Assembly: GCA_035578155.1 (NCBI GenBank)
Contig: JAPWDM010000003.1
Span: 23,338,916 to 23,402,915 of the forward strand
Length of the DNA: 64,000 nucleotides
Reading direction: 5' to 3'
Source of the DNA: Brachynemurus nebulosus
Lineage: Eukaryota; Arthropoda; Insecta; Neuroptera; Myrmeleontidae
Shown in pieces: positions 1-12,729 of the stretch. The stretch's first letter is position 1. Every line of letters starts with the position of its first letter. The notes beneath the pieces are model-generated. The model ran no database searches, was not told where the DNA came from, and saw only the letters and a program-made list of their open reading frames with translations. Made by a program: the position numbers and the translations under genes.

Positions 1-1202
1 AAAAATATCTACATTGTAGTGATCCGTGAAACATTGTAACTTTGTAAGGAATAGTTTATGTAGTTAACCTATTTTAACGTAGCCACGTAACACAGTTTGA
101 CTCAGTCATGATATCAATGGCGATAATTAAAATCCGTCACATAATTTCCATAAAAATGATTTAGGAAGCTATGATTATAAAAAATTACAAACGGAGTTTT
201 TTTATTTAAAAATATCGCAATTGAATTCAATCGCATTTTAAGATCGGAGAATAATTTCTAATTTAATATTTCAAAAATTGGAAAGAATTAAATTTTTGTA
301 TTTAAATAAAATAAAATAAAATTTAAATCATTTGGAATTTGGGATTAATTTATGGTGACCTAAAATATTTTAGAAAATTAAAATTATTCCCGGCGATTCC
401 ACCACCATAAAATTTATTATTTAGCTCAACTACTTAATATTGTAGCTTGGCGAGGCGTACCTCAAATATTAACTATAAGAGTTAAACTATTTTTGAAAAA
501 ATTAAAACTACCGAAACAGGGGCGATTTTAGGATTTTTATTTTGGGTAGACTCGAATTTTTCAGTATTGTAAACATGTAACTTATACGAATCATTTTTCT
601 GGAAAAAGTACATTTTTATGTCACCGAAGGATGACATATTAATCTCGTTGTGTGATTATAGTGGGGGAAAATAATTATAGAGTTGTACATGCATATATTG
701 AATAAACGCAAGAGGGCTGTATTCTCACTGTATTTAAAAAATGAGCCAAAAAATCATAAATTAACACTTTCACTGAGGTGACATTACTTAGTGCGTGTCA
801 AAAACACGCAGTTGACGAATTTTTTTGCATAATTGTAAATTAAACAAAAAATGTGGTTTTAAGCAACATTTAAAAGCCATTTCAGGTAATCATATAACAC
901 TTAGGGAGCCTATATATAACGGGACAGATTAGCCTGCTTTGGAACCTTAGATATTTTCTTCTTACCGACCTCTTCCCGCTCTCACGAAGATATAGAGCAC
1001 AATAAATAAATAAAACATATAAAACAATAAATAAAATTAAATATATAAAACAATAAATAAAACTAAATAATGTGAAAAATTAAAACAAATCTCAAATTTT
1101 GATTCAAATATAAAAAGTAGACAATTTCATCCTTCAAAAAATCGGGCCTTAGCCATTTGTCTCATTTTTCTATGATATGATCTAGTGGTTATTCCTCGAC
1201 TA

Positions 1203-2690
1203 ACAAGTAAAGGTCCCGAGGCCGGACCTATCGATTTCGATGAAACTTAAATATATTGTAGAACACTAAAAACTAAGGGACACGTATTTTTTTTTATCTG
1301 CGGAAAAACGGTTTGAAGGGGTGAAATCGCCCTCCAAAAATTGGGGTAAAAATTTAATTTTTCAAATATCTCGAAAACAGTAAGAGATAGAGCAAAAGTT
1401 TAAATTGTCGATATTGCTCTTTTTTAAAGAGCTATCTATTGATATGCAATTTGTTCAAATTACATCAACAGGGGTGGTTGGGGATTAAAATTTGGGGGTT
1501 AATTTTGCAAAAAGGGGGTGAAAGATAAACAATATAAAAATTTTGTTTACAGATTTGAAATCTACGTCAAAAAATCTAATTGACCTGTTTTTGCTCAATG
1601 CCCTAATATTAAGTCTAGGGGTAGTTAACAAGAGGGTGACTATGTCGAATAATCGTACTATTTGGGTATTTCAAGAAGTTCTTCTTCATGGAAAATAGCT
1701 TAAGGCAATTAGAATAACGTAGAAATGAAATTCTCGAATTCAAAATTGAGTTTGAGCAACATTGGAGAGGGGGTGAGTCACCCTCTTAAATTACATACTA
1801 GTTTATATACACTAATTTTTGCTATTAACACACTGATAGTGGGTAAAATAATGTCACAATAAGTGGTTCTGAAGTTGGATTATCATATGTAAGGTCTTTA
1901 TTAGGTTTGTTTTTTAATGGATATTATAGTTTTCCTTATCGAAAATTATCGATACCGAAAATTACATAACCTAACCTAAAATAACGAAACCTAGTAAAAA
2001 CCTTACATACGATAGTCTAACTTCAGAACCATCTATTGTGACATTATTACCCCCTGTCAGTGTGTTAATTGCAAAAATTAGTGTATGTAAAGTAGTATGT
2101 AATTTAAGAGGGTGACTCACCCCCTCTCCAATGTTGCTCAAACTCAACTTTGAATTCGAGAATTTCATTTCTACGTTATTCTAATTGTCTTAAGCTGTTT
2201 TCCATGAAGAAGAACTTCTTGAAATACCCAAATAGTACGATTATTCGACATAGTCACCCTCTAGTTAACTACCCCTAGATTTAATATTAGGATATTGAGC
2301 AAAAACAGGTCAACTAGATTTTTTGACGTAGATTTCAAATCTATAAACAAAATTTTTATATTGTTTATTTTTCACCCCCTTTTTGTAAAATTAACCCCCA
2401 AATTTTAACCCCCAACCACCCCTGTTGATGTAATTTGAACAAATTGCATATCAATAGATAGCTCTTTAAAAAAGAGTAATATCGTCAATTCAAACTTTTG
2501 CTCTATCTCTTACTGTTTTCGAGATATTTGAAAAATTAAATTTTTACCCCAATTTTTGGAGGGCGATTTCACCCCTTCAAACCGTTTTTCCGCAGATAAA
2601 AAGAAATACGTGTCCCTTAGTTTTTAGTGTTCTACAACATATTTAAGTTTCATCAAAATCGATAGGTCCGGCCTCGGGACCTTTACTTGT
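1203..2690. repeat. Long inverted repeat, about 700-bp arms
   Basis: The left arm (about 1203-1915) and right arm (about 1976-2690) are imperfect reverse complements with a spacer of about 60 bp. For example, AAAGGTCCCGAGGCCGGACC on the left mirrors the right end, and GGGACACGTATTT near 1278 mirrors AAATACGTGTCCC near 2606. The two arms differ by scattered substitutions and small indels. No transposase is encoded. It is a foldback element, or an inverted duplication of a non-autonomous repeat. Confidence 0.85.
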
Positions 2691-2692
2691 AA

Positions 2693-2830
2693 GTGGTCAG
2701 AAAACGACATTTCATAATACACGACCTAATGTTTTTCTAGTTAATGGCGGAAATGATTCCATGCTTCAACAAAATTTACTAAGAGTTAAAGAATTGCTTT
2801 TAGACATTTCTCCAGTGAATTACATATTTG
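2693..2830 (-). repeat. Single dispersed unit related to the tandem array at 57.8 kb
   Basis: On the minus strand this matches the units at 57753-58260: a run reading ATGAAATGTCGTTTTCTG, then ATCATTTCCGCCATTAA, then the AGCAATTCTTTAA segment. It starts immediately beside the right end of the long inverted repeat. Confidence 0.55.
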
Positions 2831-2847
2831 TCAGAAGTTTCAAAATT

Positions 2848-2911
2848 TTTGGGTAGGCCCGGGCCAACCCGGGCCTACCCAAATTGCCACTGTAAACCGC
2901 CACTGTAAACC
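2848..2911. repeat. Perfect GC-rich hairpin plus 13-bp tandem duplication
   Basis: TTTGGGTAGGCCCGGG, a four-base CCAA loop and the exact complement (2848-2883) form a perfect 16-bp stem. It is followed by two copies of a 13-base unit containing CCACTGTAAACCG (2886-2911). There is no T-run that would suggest a terminator. Confidence 0.8.
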
Positions 2912-3109
2912 GAAACCTCATAATGACAAAGTTCTACTAAAACAAGTTGCGGCATTTTAATAGCAAAAATGAATAATTTAACCACAAATTACTAAGAGTC
3001 TATCAAAAATACTTAAAAAAAAAACTGATTACTGCTGAATTCCGAAAAATAAGAATTTATCTCTATGATGTCATCTAGTATATTCAACCACTTTAAGCTT
3101 GCAGAGTAA

Positions 3110-3563
3110 AGCCGGTTCTACACGATGCTAACGTTTCTTCCAACGTTCGATCGAACGTTTGATACAAGTAAGTTCAACAGTTGGTGCTGCGAATGTTCCT
3201 GCTACACGGTGAATCCAATGTTTGATCCAATACATATGATGATGTGTTGGTACAAACCTTTATTCAGTGGACGAGGATGTCATGTATCTGATGTTATCTC
3301 TAATGTTATACACCGATGTTGTCTCTCTTCATATGAACGAGTCGTGTAGCCGTTGAATCGAACCAACGAACATTGTCCTTCAAACGTTCGAAGCATCCCT
3401 TTGACTCGGTGCAAGAATACCAACATCGACTCGAACATGGTCAAATGCGAACGTTCGACGCTCGACATTGGACGCTGGTGGGTTCGAACAACGGTCACAC
3501 GATGCGACAAATCATCAAACGTCCAATGTTGGAAGGTGTTCGCAACATCGTGTAGAACCGACT
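3110..3563. mobile_element. MITE, 454 bp, TAA-flanked
   Basis: The terminal repeats AGCCGGTTCTACACGATG and its near-complement at 3546-3563 are flanked on both sides by TAA (3107-3109 and 3564-3566). The interior is rich in AACGTTCGA-like motifs in both orientations. The size, lack of a transposase and 3-bp TAA duplication fit a PIF/Harbinger-type MITE. Open frames inside it are chance. Confidence 0.75.
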
Positions 3564-3667
3564 TAAGAGTAGAAACAACATTTCCAGTGCGAATTTCGAC
3601 ATTTTGATAGCAATAAAATGACATTTTGATAGCTATAAAGATATTTTGATAACTATAAAACCCTTAA

Positions 3668-4161
3668 ACTAAAGTACACGAACGTTTTTTAACGCCTGTT
3701 TCTGAGCGGAAATTAACGCGACGTTTTTTAACGCTGATCCGTAGCTACACGGGCGTTTTTTAACTCCTACTTTTTTTTGGCGAAAATTAACGCGACGTTT
3801 TTTAACGTTGATTCGCGGGTACACGAGCGATAAATAACGCCATTAGTGCTTTTGAACTTCAGGAATTAACAGTTCACTATCGACAAATTTCATTTCAATA
3901 TATATTGTGTTTTAAATTCCAAGTATGAAAACAAAATGAAATTGAATCATCAGTCTGTATCTTTCAATACATATGACGTATAATATGGCGGATATGGCGT
4001 TTGCCGTTATTAACGTTATTTGTCGCTCGAGTAGCCAGCCAGATGTGCCACACGCGTTTCTTATCGCCGCATAGATGTATGGTTGTTCAATGTTGTCCAT
4101 ATTTCTAGCGTTATTTAACGCTCAAAATTAGGCGTTAAAAAACGCTCGTGTAGCCTTAGCC
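3668..4161. mobile_element. MITE, about 495 bp, TAA-flanked
   Basis: The ends are related to those of its 3110 neighbour in style: the right end, read inward, is GGCTAAGGCTACACGAGCG and the left is ACTAAAGTACACGAACG, both followed by TTTTTTAACGCC. TAA lies just outside each end (3665-3667 and 4162-4164). AACGTTTTTTAACG-like words recur inside. No transposase domain was recognised. Confidence 0.7.
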
Positions 4162-4164
4162 TAA

Positions 4165-5690
4165 AGAAACAGTCTAAACACCAACCAGTTTAGAAGAATT
4201 AAAATTATCGAATTCTGATGTGTAAGTCGTTTTATTTTCAAATTGAATTTCAATACTGACAGCAATTAATTCGAATTTTGCCCTATAAATCATTAAAATC
4301 CTAAAATTAGAAAGCTTAAATCAAAAAGTGTGCGACATAGGCCAATAAACACTCTTAGATTATAGTAAAGAGACAGCACAGAAAGTCAGTTTGTAGGCTA
4401 TTTCTCTGAAACATCTAGCCGGGTGTGATTGGTCGATCGTCTGTTGTCACCTCTATTACAGTAGGCACCCGGTATTCGTACAATAAAATAATTAATTATA
4501 CACTCTAGTTATATATACGTTTCGTTTAATTAAAATATATAATTAAAATTTCTTTCTTATTAGGTTATGTTATGTTAGGTCACGTTAGTATTAACATTAC
4601 TTAGTTAAGTTATGTACAATTACACACATAATATATCATAAAAATTAAATATTAAAGATTTATTATATTGATAAAACAATACAATAGAAATTCGATTTTT
4701 CGAATCTAACGAGACACATCCATCCATGGTTACAAATTACATCAAATATATTGTATCTAGTTAGCCTTGAAGTTTCAGATATTCTTTTTCAGATATTAAA
4801 ATCAAATGGATTCAATTAATTTTTTTTAGCAAAAAATTGTCAACAAACGGATTGGCTGGCTGATAAAAAATTTCTCAGAAAATTAGATAAAATCAGATAT
4901 CTTTATATCTTATACATATTTTATAGGTCGCCGCCAGATCGTAAAATTAGCCAAATAACAAAATCCCTAGTCGTTTTATAAAACGTCGCTGTTTGCTATA
5001 TGTACATGCACATTTACGGCGACCATATTTTCCCGTACACTGTAAAATTGTACCGGTTTGGAAATGATATAATGATGCGTTTTTTGAAAATATGATTTTA
5101 ACCATAGAACACTAGAAGGAATACAACTATCTCTTTTCTGTAATCACTCACGGGCATTTCTGGGCATATTGAGCTACTTATTGTTAGAAGTCATTCATTC
5201 GGTAGCATTCAATGAGTGTGTTTCAATCAGTTTCAATTGTTGTCATTGTATAGTCATATTGTCACCATCGTATTAACACGGTATACGTACCACATACATA
5301 CGTGTGTAGTATTATGTATACATATACGTATGCAAGATAGGTTACCTCACTAACACACACTAAACCGAGTGCACATATATAACATATTGGTGGGATATTT
5401 TCTATCCTTTGTGGTTACACTGGTTTCAATAGTACAGAGATACGAATAGTACCTCTGTCCTCTGTGATTTTAACACTCATTTTCAAGTCAAAAGTAATTT
5501 AATATATAATGCACTCCAATTCTAAATAATCACTCCTGGTTGGTGCCTTCCCGTGTACTTATTTCTACCAATATATGAATTTTTCCATATTTAAAAAAAA
5601 AAATTCCCTGCCTTTCCAGTATTGGTATTGAATTCTAGTATTTTTTTTTTAACTAATTACCCATAATGCCGAGCATTTAACAAAATAAAT
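4165..5690. other. Intergenic, no gene seen
   Basis: AT-rich DNA with no coding region or complete mobile element that I can support. Confidence 0.5.
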
Positions 5691-5706
5691 AAATAAAATA
5701 AAAATA

Positions 5707-5930
5707 CAGCTGAACCTTTTTTTTGTGCAATGGATGAGGGCCGCATAAAAAAATCGCACAAAAATAATATTCAAAAACTTCATAAATAGCTATAAAAAGT
5801 ATAGTTCACTTTAGATTGTGAAAAAAACTTTTTTTATGCAGTGCTTTTGATTCACATTATGCACTTTAATGGCGATTTTTTTAAAAACCACATAAAAAAA
5901 TCGCACAAAAATAAAATACCTAGCATTTAT
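5707..5930. mobile_element. Truncated CAGCTGAACC-family element
   Basis: Starts CAGCTGAACCTTTTTTTTGT after TA and holds the family's GCATAAAAAAATCGCACAAA words, but the right terminal repeat is missing. It belongs with the copies at 32557, 33399, 16087 and 52190. Confidence 0.6.
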
Positions 5931-6290
5931 TTTATACAATAATATTTACAAACAACAATTATACAAATTACCTACCAACCTAGCCATATACAGTTTTACG
6001 AAGCGACTAAACGTTTAACCAGCCGGATTGTCGAATACTTGTATTGATTGTAGAATAATTTGGTGTATGTTAGTTTAGTCGTTTTGTAAAACGGCTAAGC
6101 ATTTTGTAATCTGATTAATTCAATACTACCTACAATAAATTATCACAATCATTTTCTTATTCAAACTTAATACCGTTTAAACACTTTTGGACTTTTCTCT
6201 TAACAAAAAAATTTCATAACCAAAAGAAAAGTACTAAAATAATACACAGGGCCTTGACAGCTTGAAATTTATCAATCGATATATGACTAA

Positions 6291-6460
6291 AGCAGTCTCC
6301 ACATTCTCGCCGAAGTAGGACGAGGTTCCTCGTCGAAGTTCCTCGCTGAGGTTGGCCGAAGCATATTATGAATAGCATTAAAACACCAACCGCGAGACAC
6401 AACGAAATGACCCTCTACATTCTCGTTTCGTCCAACCTCGGCGAGAATGTGGAGACTGCT
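6291..6460. mobile_element. Short MITE, 170 bp, TAA-flanked
   Basis: The terminal repeats AGCAGTCTCCACATTCTCGC and its complement at the right end are flanked by TAA on both sides (6288-6290 and 6461-6463). The interior is GC-rich with repeated CCTCG motifs. Likely a PIF/Harbinger-type MITE. Confidence 0.75.
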
Positions 6461-6463
6461 TAA

Positions 6464-7483
6464 AAAAAAAAAAAATAATTATCTGTTCGGTGAATTTTGC
6501 GTGTACTTCAAAAAAAAGTACATAAATATTTCAAAAACATTTGATATAAATAATCAGCAACTGAACTATTTAGATATATTTATTTGTCAAAATTTTTAAA
6601 CAATTGATGCTTTTTAATTTCATTGACCTCATTACCTTGATTTAACTTCAAACATTTCAAATTTTCAAAATTATCTGATTGGATATATGTACTTAGCTTT
6701 GACTTAACTTGTACAATGTGTTTGTCACGTTGCTTTTTAGTAACTGATAATCCAAACATTTCTGATTTCAGACAAGATGGATACAGAATAAAGCAAATTT
6801 AAGTACATTTGAGCGTCAAATAGCACCAATACTTTAGACGAATTATGAAGCAAACAGAACGAAAAGGAAAAAAAAATTGATTTACATTATGACGAATCCA
6901 AAAGGTCGTTTCCAACATGTTACATTCTCCTTGGGCATGAGGGAAAAAATAGTTGAACACTTTCTGATATGTTTCTTTATGACACCGTACTTCAGGAGGT
7001 ATTCTAGCCTAGAAATGTGAATTTCGGCAGCTTTTTCAAACTAAATAAAAAAAATATGTCTGCTATCCATTTCTTTACAGTTTCTTTACTGCTGTTTTGA
7101 GAATGAACAAAAATTTTTTTTTTGATTTGAGCAGAAAAAATCATAAATAGATTTTTTAACCACTGTCCTATGTAAACTGGTTTTCGATAACTGGTGGAAA
7201 AAATTGCGATAGCTATTATGTTATTGTTTATATTTTATTTCAACTAACCCTCAGTTATTTGTTTGAAATATATAAAGTAGTGATATCTAAATGTTATTTA
7301 AGGTTGTTGTGGCATGAGGGCTGACTAGAGAAAAAATAATAAAAATTAGCATACAGATTCTCAAAAAGGTATTTTATCATCCTATGAAAAAACAAAAAAA
7401 TTTGGTCGCTGAGAGTCGAGAAAAAAATTACCAAAGTTGAGTAAAAATACATGTGTGCTTATGGAGACATGTGAATTTTTTGT

Positions 7484-7536
<53 letters not shown>

Positions 7537-9486
7537 AAAAAAAAAAACAAAATAGTCCTAATAAAGAGAATTAAATAAAAAACTGATTTGATATAGTTTA
7601 ACCAATAAAGAATCGATAGTCAAAATTCAGTTGCGATCCGGTCGACTAAACTTTAGATTTTTTTATCTAAAATATCGAAAACGTCTAAAGTAGTGATAAC
7701 ATTGGCAACACTGTTATATATTTGAAATCAAAATAATGTGAGAGGGGTTACAGGTCTCGTAAAATCTACTTAATCTCATTTTATTTGTTTATAAAATTTC
7801 TGAAAATAAAAATATAACTTTTTTGAAAGTATAAAACAGTGCACACTAATAACTGGTGCTAATAACAAAAAACAATACGTATTTGAAATAAATTTTGTTT
7901 ATTTTCCTCAGTTTAAATTATAATTGAATGAACTGAAATCATCACACCTTTTTTCTATAAAAGTTCAATTGTTTTTTTCAAAATTTATTAACAATAAAGC
8001 AGGTATATAAATTCATTACAGAAAATAAAATTATTTAACACTTAATGAAATTTTTGTATAACACTTACATACGTTTTTAAAAATCACAGACACCAGAAAA
8101 AAAAACTAAAAATTATTCATTTTTTTGCTAGAGAATTATAAACTTATTTTCATAACTTTTCATAAATATTTTATTATCACATAGACATAAAACACTTGAA
8201 TAAACTTAAATACAATAGTATTTTACATACATTATGATGTTCTTATATATTTTTATTTATTAAAAAGGTTAAAAACAATCTAAAATCCCCTATGCGTTTC
8301 AATGTTACCGACGAAATAGTGGTTGAGTTAGAAAGCTAAAGAACAGTGTTAATAGATGGCAGCACTTACTGGCCATTGTTTTACTTCAATGTTGCAATAT
8401 TTTATACAAAGATATAATATTTAAATAATTGCGTAAAGAAAAAATTGCTTTCATCTAAAATGTTTATAAAAATATTTCATGACATTTTAAAATACTTTAA
8501 TGTTAAAATTATATCTCCATATATTAAAAATTATTAAATTTTCGGTTTGAAATTTCGTTGGATGCAGTTAGCAATACTTTCAAAAAACAATGCTTTATCT
8601 TGAAGATGAAAAAATGATGTGAGTGGCATCTGTTATAGGTTAAATCTTGAAAAACTGAACGCAAAACTTTATTATAAGTAAAGTAAAATGTTATTAGGGC
8701 ATCGTTTAGCATACTGTGGTCAAAATTTCGGAACCCTGATAATTTTGTCATGCCCGTCCGTCTGTTATTCTGTCATACCGTCATAATTTCCACATCTTTG
8801 GACCTATTCTATCTAATAAACAGAAAAAAATTTCCCTTGATTTTTGTAAACAATATTGTGATAATTAAATTATTTCCTTATGTTAGTACCTAATTCTTGT
8901 AGACCAATGATCTTGTAGATCAAAAAAATAATGTAGATGACGTCTATACTAAACAAAAGTCTAAAAAAATGAACGTAAAATTTCACTATTATTAAATAAT
9001 TTAATCTCTTATTTATAATATATTAAAATTTTTGTTTTTTGAACTGAAAGGTTAGTCCTAGAAAATTCGCCATGTTACAAAAGATACTGCGACATGGTTA
9101 TTATAACATGTGTGATAGTGGAACAACTTTAGTGGGTGATCGTACAACTTGTGATGCTACAGTAGACGACTATTGGCCGGTACTTTCGTAAACTTATATA
9201 AAGTTTCTTTTTAATTACTTTTTTTAAATACTCCTGACTCTTCACTAACGACATAAACATGCGGCCATTAAAATGTTAAATCTGTTTTAAACTCTTTAAA
9301 TATGAACAAAAAATCCTCAAATAAAATCGAAATTTTTAATATATGTAAATCGAACATCCTACAAATTATTTAATTTTTTAACTATTTAATCCAGAATTGC
9401 TTTGAAATATAATTACTCAATCATAAGTTAATTGGTTTACTTTCATTACCGAACGTATTTTTAAATTATTTCTACGGAAACCTACC
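6464..9486. other. Intergenic, no gene seen; poly-A tract
   Basis: AT-rich. Holds an A-tract of about 43 bases with few interruptions near 7493-7548, possibly the tail of a decayed retrotransposon. No other feature is supported. Confidence 0.5.
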
Positions 9487-10141
9487 CACCACTTTTACCT
9501 TTAACTTAAAGAAAAAATCACCATTAAAAATCATTTCCAATAATAAAAAGTGTTACCATTACACTTTATTTATTTTGATACTTTATCCATAAAAAAACAT
9601 CACATAGCTCAAGTGTATGAAGTGAGGTGAGAATACAATCAAATTGAAATCTTTTGTGTCACTTAATATCCTTGATCATGAAACTTGAAAAAAAAAAACA
9701 ATGTTGAAATAAAAGTCATGAACAGTCAACGAGCAACGTCAAGTAATAATGAACATCGAAATCATTAAAAACAACACAAAAACACTCCATTAAATATTAA
9801 CACTGATTTTACTCCATTAAATATTAACACCACTTTTACCTTTAACTTAAAGAAAAAATCACCATTAAAAATCATTTCCAATAATAAAAAGTGTTACCAT
9901 TACACTTTATTTATTTTGATACTTTATCCATAAAAAAACATCACATAGCTCAAGTGTATGAAGTGAGGTGAGAATACAATCAAATTGAAATCTTTTGTGT
10001 CACTTAATATCCTTGATCATGAAACTTGAAAAAAAAAAACAATGTTGAAATAAAAGTCATGAACAGTCAACGAGCAACGTCAAGTAATAATGAACATCGA
10101 AATCATTAAAAACAACACAAAAACACTCCATTAAATATTAA
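9487..10141. repeat. Perfect direct duplication, two 314-bp copies
   Basis: 9487-9800 and 9828-10141 are identical as read, including an 11-base A run, with a fixed offset of 341. The 27-bp spacer ends with the same ACTCCATTAAATATTAA words as the unit itself. Either a very recent tandem duplication or an assembly artefact. Confidence 0.9.
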
Positions 10142-12177
10142 ATACGAAAGAAAATTTACACTAAATAATAAAATAATAAAAACCATATCGGGTAACTTGT
10201 TTTCAATAACGCGAAAAAATACAACTCAAGTTACCAGCACTGCATAAATATCGAACAATAAAAAAATAATTCTATAGAAAAGTATGTATTTGAAAGAGAA
10301 AATGTATAACAGATTTTAATTTTATTCATTACACATCGTAGTGTGTCTTTTAAAATTCATTATGTCATTAATTAAATACATAAAAAGAAACATAAAACAA
10401 TTTTTTTCTAAAACTATAATATACTTTTAAATTATCAACCGCTTCAACAGCGCCACAGAGAGCTGAAGCGGGCCCCACAGTGATAATTAGTCCAGGTTCT
10501 CAATTAGAATTTTCTTTTCTTAGTGAATCAAATGTTTAATTTAATAGTTAGAGGGAATTTCATATCAAATGAAAAATTTGCTGTTGAAATTTGTTTTAAT
10601 TCCAATGATGCTTAAATTTTAGATGTGCCCCCGCAACCTCTCTATGGACCTGTCGGTTCAACTCACTGTTATAATGAACACGACGGTTCCGCGTCGTTTT
10701 CACATAAAAATGTGACCTTTAGAAATAGCCTAAACTTTGTTTCATCAAAATCAGTACAATAGAAACTTAGAAACAAGTGAAGGATAAAATTTAACCCAGC
10801 TGCAAAGTGCAATATACTTCGGTCGAAAATAATTTACTACATAGTTCAAAATATTTCAGCAAAGTCTGCCACAATTTAAGAAAATATTAAAAGAAATATT
10901 GGTCTCAAAATATCTGAAAACAGTTTTTGGCAAATATCTTGAAAAATGCTACTTTTTTGACAGAAAAAAGTTATCAAATTTGTAATAGACAATATGAAAG
11001 TTTCCATGCATTTTCGTTATAAAACTTGAATACTTTTTTATGAGTATCCTCTGACTTTTTTTGGATAATGCTACACAAAATTTTTCGGAAAAAAATTCAC
11101 CCTTGAATGGTTATTTGAATGATTGTTTTTCACTTTTATGCCATTAAAAATAGCAAAACTATTTGTTATTTTTAAAAAAAATTACGTAAGTTACTCTATT
11201 AATGAATTCGACTAAAAATTTAGTCCATTAACAAACTAGTAACTGCTTCTCGGCTCGCCATCATTACTTTTGAAAAATTAAATATAATCTTCATGCCAAG
11301 TTGCAATACAAACGGCCAATGACTTGTCAAGTTAAATTAACTAAAAAGGCACATTATTTTTCTGGTCTCCTCAATGCCGACTTTAAAATTATCTCAGTGA
11401 TCTGAAAAATCAAAAATGAATAATATCTTTTGTATTAACTAATTGTTTCGTATACATACAATACGAAGATAATGAGATAATTTTAATGAACCTACTTAAT
11501 TTTATTTTTAGAAACGCAAACGTTTTTTTTCTCGACTTCACTTTTTCTAAATGCATATTAAACTTACGTGTAAGTTTAGTTGAGTCTACAAATAGTTTTT
11601 AATAGTTGTTACTTTCGATTTAAATGACCTACAATTGTAAGTCAAGTGTATTTAACGTCTATAAATATAGATTCGTGATAAATATTTCAACAGAAATGTT
11701 GTATTATACCGAATCTAAGTAGGAAGTTGAATGGAATTTTAAATTTCCTGTACGTAGGGGAAGTACAGACACCAAACACCTATACTCTAACATGCGCGTG
11801 AATTACGACAAAAGCGCAAAATAGTAACAGTATATTACAGCAAGATTAATAAAATATGTTCCTTGAAGATGTTTATTCTTTAAATTTTGAGATATTACTC
11901 TTTTGCATAAAATTTCCAAGCACTCCCACCATAATATTTTTTCTTAAATAATTTGTAATTAATTTAGTTAAATTAAAATGAATATTTACTCACTCTTATG
12001 TCCAAATATGCGTAAACAGGGACAATTCCAGCTCTCAAATTAAGAGATGGCTACATTTTTCTAATGGTTTCACATAATGATTATTTTTGAAAAATTTCAA
12101 AAAATATACGTAAACTAGCATTAAAAAAAATTTTAATCAAATTGTTTAATAGAAAACCGTACAAAAAAACATCTATA
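10142..12177. other. Intergenic, no gene seen
   Basis: Unremarkable AT-rich sequence. A short GC-richer stretch near 10440-10490 and a palindromic AAACTTAC-GT-GTAAGTTT near 11562 are the only structures I noticed. Confidence 0.45.
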
Positions 12178-12179
12178 GG

Positions 12180-12335
12180 GTAAAAGCCCCTATACTCAAA
12201 CACGTTCAATATTCGAACAGTTTTGATATTTTATACATATATTAATGAAGTTATTTCTGAAAAAAACAGATAAATATTAAAACTGTTCGAGTATTGAACG
12301 AGTTCGGGTACAGGGGCTTTTACGTTAATTGCAGT
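12180..12335. mobile_element. MITE, about 155 bp, GGTAAAAGCCCC termini
   Basis: GGGTAAAAGCCCCTATACTC on the left is mirrored by a right end finishing GGGGCTTTTAC, with arms of about 50 bp around a short AT core. The termini match those of the larger element at 37819, so this is probably a small family member or deletion derivative. Confidence 0.75.
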
Positions 12336-12545
12336 AGAAGTAAGGTATTAAATTGACAAACCACAATAACATCTGAGTTCAAGGGAGATTATTTTGCCCA
12401 TGGGAATTCCTCTATACTCGCGCTTGGTCTTACATACCTAATATTGGTAAAAATGGCAACAACAATTTCGAAAACCTATAATTCAATGTTTAGTTTCAAC
12501 ATGCTATCATTTTATTTACCGTTTTCTGGTCACTAAAAATTTTAA

Positions 12546-12559
12546 TGATGACGTCATCA
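12546..12559. promoter_or_regulatory. Perfect CRE-like palindrome
   Basis: TGATGACGTCATCA, a perfect 14-bp palindrome with a CRE (TGACGTCA) core. No gene start lies nearby, so it may be chance. Confidence 0.2.
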
Positions 12560-12729
12560 AAATAAAAAATTTTATTTTGGTTTTAAATCAAGCTTTCTGA
12601 ATGTGATTTAAATTAGATTGGTTGGATTAGACTAACTTGGACATGAACTTTTTACTAATACTGTTATTGATAAAAATGTGAAAAAAGCTGAGAAAATTTT
12701 TTTTTCGTTTTGTTAAAGATTATGAAAGT

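Noticed and set aside
3280..3624. Overlapping open frames of 84 and 114 codons
   Set aside because: They lie within the 3110-3563 MITE on opposite strands and reflect its GC-richer interior.
3912..4100. 62-codon minus-strand open frame inside the 3668 element
   Set aside because: Not recognisable as a transposase fragment; probably chance.
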